Of a stretch of DNA of 64,000 nucleotides, positions 55,301-64,000 are shown in pieces (position 1 is the first letter of the stretch; each line of letters begins with the position of its first letter). Location: contig OZ020485.1 in the NCBI GenBank assembly GCA_963971405.1, positions 51,953,469-52,017,468 on the forward strand, written 5' to 3'. The position numbers were made by a program, and so were the translations under genes. This DNA comes from Psococerastis gibbosa (Eukaryota; Arthropoda; Insecta; Psocodea; Psocidae). The notes beneath the pieces are model-generated. The model searched no databases. It was given only the letters and a program-made list of their open reading frames with translations, and was not told where the DNA came from.

Positions 55301-57750
55301 GATACTATAGTAAACATTAAGCTAGTGATTCCGTAGGTAAATCCTGGTAATTGCGGGTGCAAAAAAATTAATATGCCGAGAATACTGAAAATAGTCATTT
55401 ATCTATCACTTGGCGGCATTGAAATAGCTCGAAGAATAAGTATTGTATATGGAATTAATAACCTTTTTCGGATAGCCTATTGTCTATGAAAAGATAATAA
55501 AAGATAAAAAGTCTACTAAACGCAACATTAACCATGGAGTATGTAAAGCACCGAAAGTGGACATGAAATATGCCATCAAAATACACATATATTCGAAAAT
55601 TTGGGTTCTGAAATTGGGAAAATATGTTGATAATGTACGATAATTACATTAAACCGGTACAGTAGTATAATGTGTGATACATTTTTACAATATAAAAGAA
55701 ATATATTATATATAATTATAGAAATAGGAAGCAAAACATAAGCCATTTTCAACATAAAAACATGATGATATCCACTATGTACCCGAAATGGTAGGCCTAA
55801 ATTGGATGATTTGTTGACATTAGTAAACAACATGCGAAACTGCAAACTTACGATACATTTTGACCACGAAAAAGAAGGTAGATTTTTCGAAATTATCAAA
55901 AACGGGAATATTTTCAGGAATTTAGTGGGAAATTTCGTGTTTGACCCGATTTTACAGGGGGAGGGGGGATGATGAAAACATCCCTTGTATACGCCCCTGA
56001 AAGCATCATTCATACTGCATTTAACGACACACTAAGCATCCTCGCGTATTGAAAACTGCAGACAGTGGAATATTTGTAACTGCAGAAACGGGAGAATTCC
56101 TTGAGTTTTTATGTGTCTCGACCGAAATTTCAGGGGGAAGGGGGGAGGAGGAAGTCATTTGTTTGTATTTGTTTAAAAGCTGTATTTGTGCCGCTTATAA
56201 TGAAGCAATAATTGTTGGTCTTACTTGGATATCACAGACCATATAATTTTTTAACTCTTTTATGGTCTTCATACACTAAAATTGAAAATTAATTTATTTT
56301 ACGGTATTGAAAGCATTGTGGGTGGCTTAAATTACCTTAGCATTGCTACAGATGCAATATAAAACATTATGCAAATGCTTCCGTAGTTGAGTCCTGGTAA
56401 TTGTGGGTGCAAAAAAATTAATATGCCGAGAATACGGAAAATAGTCATTTTTCTATCACTTGGCGGCAATGAAATAACTGGAAGAATACGTAATGTATAT
56501 GGGGTTATTTGACCTTTTTAGATACCATATAGTATTAGATAAGATAATAAAAGATAAAAACGTCTACTAAACGCAACATAAACCACGGAGTATGTAAACC
56601 ACCGAAAGTGGACGTGAAACATGCCTTTAAAATACACATATAATCGAAACTTTGGGTTCTTAAATTAGAAAAATATGATGATATTGTACATTAACTACAT
56701 GAATCTGGTACAGTAGTATAATGTGTGATACATTTTATCCATATAAAGTGCATATTGTAGAAATAGGAAGCAAAAAATTGGCCATTTTTAACGTGAAACT
56801 TGAAGATATGCACACTGCAACCGAAATGGTAGGCCTAAATTGGAAGATTTGTTGATAGTTTGTTTACATTAGTAAACAACATGCAAAACTGCAAATGTAC
56901 AAAACATTTTCACCCCTAAAATAAGGGTAGATTTTTCGAAATTATCGAAAACGGGAATAATTTTGAGAATATCGCGTGAAATTTCGTGTTTGACCCGATT
57001 TTAAAGGGGGAGGGGGATGATGGAACCAACCCTTGAATACTCGGGTGCAACCCCTATTTATGATGCCTTTAGGAACACGTTAACTATTCATGTCGGTTAA
57101 AAATTGCAGGCTGTGGAATTTTTTATCTCAAAGCATGCACAGCAGGGTATACCCTTTTCCCGCATGGAGGCCTCTTGCACACCCCCCTTACATACCTAGC
57201 TGTGGGGAAAGTGGTAGACTGACAGCAAAACAGGTTACACAGTTGTAAAGAGCAAGGATAGTGGAAAGTAGCAAAGTGGTTTTAAATTTTTCGAATCAAT
57301 TTTTTTCCCGCGAAAATTGCCCCCGAAAAACGCGTTTTTTCGGCGAAAACGGGCATTTTTTGGAGTTTTTACACTTTTTCACTTTGCTAATTATCTGGAA
57401 GCCGTCAGATTTTACATAGGTATGAGACCTGGGGGGAAAGTTGGGGAAAGGTTGACCGAATAGCGCTACGTCGCCATTTTGGCCGCAGCGGATCTCAATT
57501 TTTTTTTATCGCGTTTTCCGCAGCATAGGAAAACCAATGTAAAATGTGCACTTTTTTTGGCAATTTTGCAGGGGTTGGGGAAAAATGTCATAACTGGGCC
57601 AATTTTGGCCCGATTGGGATGATTCTATTTTTCCCCCACTCGACTTAGTCCTATCTATCTTTTAAGACCATTTGTCGAGCGGCAGCTCGGGCTGCGCCCT
57701 CGCAGTTATTGATGAGTGAGTGGTCGTAGGTGGGTTCTATTAAGTTATAA
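52370..57750 (+). repeat. Satellite array, higher-order unit 2 (5.38 kb)
   Basis: Same start landmark at 52370 and the next at 57751. It holds each module once: GC-rich head, dispersed-repeat-like part, diverged monomers, one 1.05-kb sub-repeat and the CG-rich end module. Confidence 0.9.
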
Positions 57751-59483
57751 CAAGTGTCTCCGCCACAGGGGCCCTACGGGCCCCACATGGCTCCTACACT
57801 TGCGCCTGCCGCGGGCGGCAGCTCGGCCTTCGGCCTCGCGGTCACTGCTCATGGGCACTGATCATGGTGGGTATCGTCATGGGTGTCAAATGAATCCTCG
57901 CGTCGAGAGCTTTCCAATGAGCTATCACACACGATTGTATCATGAATGGTACGGGAGTTATGAGTTAAAGAAGGAAGAAGAATTGAAAAAGGCGTGTTTG
58001 GGGGGGGGGGAGGACGCTTATTGGCTATAGTTGCCACTTTTTACTAAGAAATTACATGGGGGTGAAGATGGAACGCAGTGAAAGTTTACTTAAATACGGA
58101 GGAGAACCGTAGGAAACTCGGACCAAACGCAGCTCGGTCCTTCGGGCCTCGCCGTCACTGCTTCTGTAAATTATGTATTGTGGGGTGTCATGGATGTCAA
58201 ATCAATCGTCAAGTAGAGAGCTGTCCAATGAGGCATCACACATCATGCTAACGTGAATGGAACGATAGTTAAGAATTAAAGAAGGAGGAGGAATGGAAAA
58301 AAGGCGAGTTTGTGAGAGGGAAGAGGGTGGATGTTGGAAAACATTTTAAATACTCGTTTCAAACCCTCATTTCAATTGCTTTTATGGACATGTAAGCCAT
58401 TCATGTCCATTACAAATTTTAGGCTGTGGAATTGTTTTTCATCTGTTTTTCGGTCTTATTAAACCTAATTGGATATTAATTAATTTTAGTCATGACACCA
58501 ATACAGGTTGCTATAGAATTCTTAGCAATGCCAATGATAGTATGCCAAGCTTTCAAAAGCAGTATCCTGGGATGAAATGGTTGAAAAAATTATAATTCCG
58601 TATGTAAAAAATATGGAAAATATCTCATTTGCTGCATTGAAACAGCACTAAGAATAGATATTGTAAAATGGGCCGATTTGATTTTTTAGATACCCTACGG
58701 TATGAAATAAAATATTATGTCATATAAATCTACATAACACAACATAAACCACGGGTAAATAAAAATTGAAATGAAATGGGATATTTCCCCGACTTTTCCT
58801 TTAACTTTTGTGTTTGGACCAAATTTTAAGGGGTTAGGGGGTGTGCTACTTTAAACAGTTTTTGATAGCAATTCTCAGTATTTAAGGATGAAAAAAAATT
58901 GGTTGTCTCTATAAGTCGGTTGTAAAGGCGGTTTACGGACGATAGTTTAACGTGACAACGCCTAAATTAACATAAATTTAATTAACTAATTAACTTAAAT
59001 GATATATGGCTGGAAAGGGAAAGAAACGTGAAAAAGCCCGTATAAGCCTTTAAGTAATTTTAATTTTTTATATATAGGTAGACAATAACGCGGCCGAAAG
59101 AGGCCTTTCTTGAGGAAAATCGTGCGCACCCCCTGGCGTTTTACACCCTCAAAGCCAAAAACACTTGCTTGATTATCAAAAGGCATATCATGCCATGAAA
59201 GAGGAAGAATGGACGAAGACATGGGTATAATTTAAATTATTAAGATAGGTCTTCTACATCAAAAAATTGCCTTAAACCCGCCCACGCAATTCAAATGGGA
59301 TTGCCGGAAATGCGTCACTTTGTGTTCCACTCCCGTTTTAGGGGTGAAGGTATGAATTTGAAAATATGTGTTTATACTCCTTTGAAGCCACAATTAATAC
59401 TGCTTCTAATGAGACATAAAAAATTATTTTCGGTTGAAAATTGCAGGCTGTCGAATTGAATATCAATTTTTTCGTCAATATGC

Positions 59484-60940
59484 ACCGAAATGCAGCAACA
59501 AAATGCAACATAAGCCACGGAGTAAATAAATACCAATATCAAACGGGAGATTTCCCCGACCTTTTCATGAAATTTTGGGTTTTGACCGAATTTTCAGGGG
59601 GAAGGGGGTTGAAAGTAGTTATATGTCTGCATTTGTTTAAAACCTGTATTTAAGCCGCTTATAATGAGGCAGTAACCGTGTTGCCCTAAGTTGGATATTA
59701 CAGGCTGAATTATTTTTTAACTCTTTTTTCGTCTATATACACCGAAATTGAACATTTATACTTTTTACTGTTGAAAAGCAAAATAGGTGGCCTAAATTAG
59801 TTTGACACTGCTATAGATACAATAGTTAACATTAAGCAACAGTTTCCGTTGGTTATTTTAGGGAAAAGAGGGTGCAAAAAAAAAATTGATGTTCGAGAAT
59901 ACAGAAAATAGTCATTTATCTATTGAAATTGAAATAGCTCGAAGAATACGTAGTGTATTTGGGGTTATTTGACTTTTTTGGTTAGTTTATAGTATAAGCT
60001 AAGATAATAAAAGATAAAAACGTCTACTAAACGCAATGTGGGTGGCTGTATATATTTTTGTCTGTTTATTCGTGTTAATACACCTAAATTGAATATTAAT
60101 TATTTTTAGGGTTTTCAAAGTAAGCAGAATTACTTAAAATGACTCATCATCGTTGCTACAGATATTTTGCCAAACATTAACCAATATAGTTTTTGTTATG
60201 GCTGCAAAAAAATTAATCTACCGAAAAACCGGAAAATAGTCATTTTTCTATTAAGTAGCGGCATTGAAATAGCCCGAAGAATGCATATTGTATATGGGCC
60301 TATTTGACCTTATAAAGTAATGTGTGATATAACCATCGACATAACACAACATAAACCACGGAGTAAATAAAAAATTAAATCAAATGAGATATTTCCCTGA
60401 CTTTTTCTTGAAATTTTGCGTTTTGGTCGAATTTTCTGGAGGAAGGGGGTTGTTGGATGTTATGTGTTTATATTTGTTTCAAACCTTTATATTTGCTGCT
60501 TATAATGAGCGAATAATTGTTTGCTTAACCTGTTTATTGCAGGCCGTATAATTTTTTGTCTATTTATTAGGGTTAATGCACCCAAATTGAATATGAATTA
60601 TTTTTACGGGTCTGAAAGTAAGACGGGTGACTTCAAACGACTCATCATTGCTATAGATACTTCGCTTAACATTTAGTAACCGTATTTGTTAGCAATTTCA
60701 GGTATTTAAGGGTGCAAAAAAAGTTAATATGCCGAGATTCGGAAAATAGTTATTATTCTATCATACGGCGGCATTGAAATAGCTGGAAGACAACGTATTG
60801 TATGTGGGGTTATTTGTCCTTCTTGGATTGCCTATTGTATTAACTAAAATATTCTATGCCAACGACATCAACAATTGACAACATAACCCACGGAGTCAAG
60901 AAATACCAAAATTGAACTGGAGATTTCCCCGAAATGTTCT

Positions 60941-60975
<35 letters not shown>

Positions 60976-61252
60976 GAATTTCAAAGGGAAGGGGGTTGTT
61001 GAAAGTTACGTCTTTATACTCGTGTCCAACCTATGTTTATGCCGCTTATAATGAAGTTGTAACTTAAGTTGAATGCTTTTTATATATTTTTTCGTCAATA
61101 TGCACCGAAATTGAATATTAATTAATTTTACGGTCTTGAAAGCAGTATAGGTGGCTTTAATTAGCCTAACATTGCTACAGATACTATAGTATACATAAAG
61201 CAATAGTATTTGTTAGTATTCCTGGGACTTAGTGGTGAAAAAAAATTATTTT
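59484..61252 (+). repeat. 1.9-kb sub-repeat, 5'-truncated copy
   Basis: Starts at ATGCAGCAACAAAATGC, equal to about 44108 in copy 1. Confidence 0.85.
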
Positions 61253-62839
61253 GCCGAGAAAGCGGAAAATATTCATTTATCTATCACATAGCTGCATTGA
61301 AACAGCTTGAAGCATACGTATTGCGTGTGGGGGTTTTAAAATATTTTGATTTAATACAGTACATGTTAAAGTAATTCGTGATAAAAACATGCAGCTACAA
61401 AATGCAACATAAGCCACGGAGTAAATAAATACCAATATCAAACGGGAGATTTCCCCGACCTTTTCATGAAATTTTGGGTTTTGACCGAATTTTCAGGGGG
61501 AAGGGGGTTGAAAGAAGTTATATGTCTGCATTTGTTTAAAACCTGTATTTAAGCCGCTTATAATGAGGCAGTAACCGTGTTGCCCTAAGTTGGATATTAC
61601 AGGCTGAATTATTTTTTAACTCTTTTTTCGTCTATATACACCGAAATTGAACATTTATACTTTTTACGGTTGAAAAGCAAAATAGGTGGCCTAAATTAGT
61701 TTGACACTGCTATAGATACTATAGTTAACATTAAGCAACAGTTTCCGTTGGTTATTCTAGGGAAAAAAGGGTGCAAAAAAAAATTGATGTTCGAGAATAC
61801 AGAAAATAGTCATTTATCTATTGAAATGGAAATAGCTCGAAGAATACGTAGTGTATTTGGGGTTATTTGACTTTTTTGGTTAGTTTATAGTGTAAGCTAA
61901 GATAATAAAAGATAAAAACGTCTACTAAACGCAATGTGGGTGGCTGTATATATTTTTTGTCTGTTTATTCGTGTTAATTCACCTAAATTGAATATTAATT
62001 ATTTTTAGGGTTTTCAAAGTAAGCAGAATTACTTAAAATGACTCATCATCGTTGCTACAGATATTTTGCCAAACATTAACCAATATAGTTTTTGTTGTGG
62101 CTGCAAAAAAATTAATCTGCCGAAAAACCGGAAAATAGTCATTTTTCTATTAAGTAGCGGCATTGAAATAGCCCGAAGAATGCATATTGTATATGGGCCT
62201 ATTTGACCTTATAAAGTAATGTGTGATATAACCATCGACATAACACAACATAAACCACGGAGTAAATAAAAAATTAAATCAAATGAGATATTTCCCTGAC
62301 TTTTTCTTGAAATTTTGCGTTTTGGTCGAATTTTCTGGAGGAAGGGGGTTGATGGATGTTATGTGTTTATATTTGTTTCAAACCTTTATATTTGCTGCTT
62401 ATAATGAGCGAATAATTGTTGGCTTAACCTGTTTATTGCAGGCCGTATAATTTTTTGTCTATTTATTGGGGTTAATGCACCCAAATTTAATATGAATTAT
62501 TTTTACGGGTCTGAAAGTAAGACGGGTGACTTGAAACGACTCATCATTGCTATAGATACTTCGCTTAACATTTAGTAACCGTATTTGTTAGCAATTTCAG
62601 GTATTTAAGGGTGCAAAAAAAGTTAATATGCCGAGATTCGGAAAATAGTTATTATTCTATCATACGGCGGCATTGAAATAGCTGGAAGACAACGTATTGT
62701 ATGTGGGGTTATTTGTCCTTCTTGGATTGCCTATTGTATTAACTAAAATATTCTATGCCAACGACATCAACAATTGACAACATAACCCACGGAGTCAAGA
62801 AATACCAAAATTGAACTGGAGATTTCCCCGAAATGTTCT

Positions 62840-62875
<36 letters not shown>

Positions 62876-63152
62876 GAATTTCAAAGGGAAGGGGGTTGTT
62901 GAAAGTTACGTCTTTATACTCGTGTCCAACCTATGTTTATGCCGCTTATAATGAAGTTGTAACTTAAGTTGAATGCTTTTTATATATTTTTTCGTCAATA
63001 TGCACCGAAATTGAATATTAATTAATTTTACGGTCTTGAAAGCAGTATAGGTGGCTTTAATTAGCCTAACATTGCTACAGATACTATAGTATACATAAAG
63101 CAATAGTATTTGTTAGTATTCCTGGGACTTAGTGGTGAAAAAAAATTATTTT
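61253..63152 (+). repeat. 1.9-kb sub-repeat, copy 4
   Basis: 1900 bp to the next landmark; the 65-codon reading frame inside is identical to that in copies at 45623, 47521 and 62906. Confidence 0.85.
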
Positions 63153-64000
63153 GCCGAGAAAGCGGAAAATATTCATTTATCTATCACATAGCTGCATTGA
63201 AACAGCTTGAAGCATACGTATTGCGTGTGGGGGTTTTAAAATATTTTGATTTAATACAGTACATGTTAAAGTAATTCGTGATAAAAACATGCAGCTACAA
63301 AATGCAACATAAGCCACGGAGTAAATAAATACCAATATCAAACGGGAGATTTCCCCGACCTTTTCATGAAATTTTGGGTTTTGACCGAATTTTCAGGGGG
63401 AAGGGGGTTGAAAGAAGTTATATGTCTGCATTTGTTTAAAACCTGTATTTAAGCCGCTTATAATGAGGCAGTAACCGTGTTGCCCTAAGTTGGATATTAC
63501 AGGCTGAATTATTTTTTAACTCTTTTTTCGTCTATATACACCGAAATTGAACATTTATACTTTTTACGGTTGAAAAGCAAAATAGGTGGCCTAAATTAGT
63601 TTGACACTGCTATAGATACTATAGTTAACATTAAGCAACAGTTTCCGTTGGTTATTCTAGGGAAAAAAGGGTGCAAAAAAAAATTGATGTTCGAGAATAC
63701 AGAAAATAGTCATTTATCTATTGAAATGGAAATAGCTCGAAGAATACGTAGTGTATTTGGGGTTATTTGACTTTTTTGGTTAGTTTATAGTGTAAGCTAA
63801 GATAATAAAAGATAAAAACGTCTACTAAACGCAATGTGGGTGGCTGTATATATTTTTTGTCTGTTTATTCGTGTTAATTCACCTAAATTGAATATTAATT
63901 ATTTTTAGGGTTTTCAAAGTAAGCAGAATTACTTAAAATGACTCATCATCGTTGCTACAGATATTTTGCCAAACATTAACCAATATAGTTTTTGTTGTGG
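63153..64000 (+). repeat. 1.9-kb sub-repeat, copy 5 (cut by window)
   Basis: Continues past the right edge. Confidence 0.85.

Larger units (their letters stand above)
57751..64000 (+). repeat. Satellite array, higher-order unit 3 (partial)
   Basis: It follows unit 1 closely to about 59484, then jumps across about 280 bp into the 1.9-kb sub-repeat, which is present once in part and then again at 61253 and 63153. It runs beyond the right edge. Confidence 0.9.

Overview
This window is eukaryotic and metazoan: coding information lies in short exons with GT/AG borders, set among dense LINE, LTR, SINE and DNA-transposon remains. The organism is most likely a marine or arthropod-type invertebrate (a crustacean is plausible), judged from the Ty3/Gypsy and BEL/Pao elements, IS630/Tc1-like DDE transposons, tRNA-derived SINEs and the very frequent palindrome TAGGCCTA. 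I cannot name the species.

Region 1 (about 2.4-36.7 kb, + strand) holds one large gene. I could place 17 exons by their splice sites. Their phases fit at every junction and give one continuous reading frame of 896 codons that ends at TGA 36709-36711. Either the 5' end lies outside the window, or translation starts at an MGNSSS methionine in the first exon seen. The protein is mostly low-complexity (Pro/Ser/Arg-rich), with short conserved-looking blocks and a charged coiled-coil segment near the C-terminus. It looks like a cytoskeletal or junctional scaffold, but I do not recognise the family.

The introns are full of mobile elements: several decayed LINEs (686-2255, 9648-9886, 11550-12100, 16948-19250), an interspersed TIR family with terminus TGCTTTCCAATTTATA, a tRNA-headed SINE family, a palindromic MITE (30185-30828), a DDE transposon with about 0.5 kb inverted repeats (31439-33204), a BEL/Pao relic (33285-34108) and several minisatellites. 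The best-preserved element is a Ty3/Gypsy retrotransposon (21676-27751, minus strand). It has identical-looking 234-bp LTRs, a 4-bp target duplication, a primer-binding site, a polypurine tract, a gag-pol slippery heptamer and an unexpected small membrane-protein ORF ahead of gag. Its pol is broken by two in-frame stops.

Region 2 (about 36.7-42.1 kb) is gene-free. It carries a degenerate GC-palindrome repeat, a second DDE transposon with about 290-bp inverted repeats (38832-40666), another TIR-family copy and a head-to-head SINE pair.

Region 3 (42085 to the right edge) is a nested higher-order tandem array. Units of 10.3 kb, 5.38 kb and at least 6.25 kb share the same modules. They differ by internal expansion of 1.9-kb and 1.05-kb sub-repeats, which are themselves built from diverged monomers of roughly 0.35-0.5 kb. 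Part of the array unit is homologous to a dispersed element found in introns of the left-hand gene, so the satellite probably grew out of transposon sequence. I see no convincing protein-coding gene in this array.
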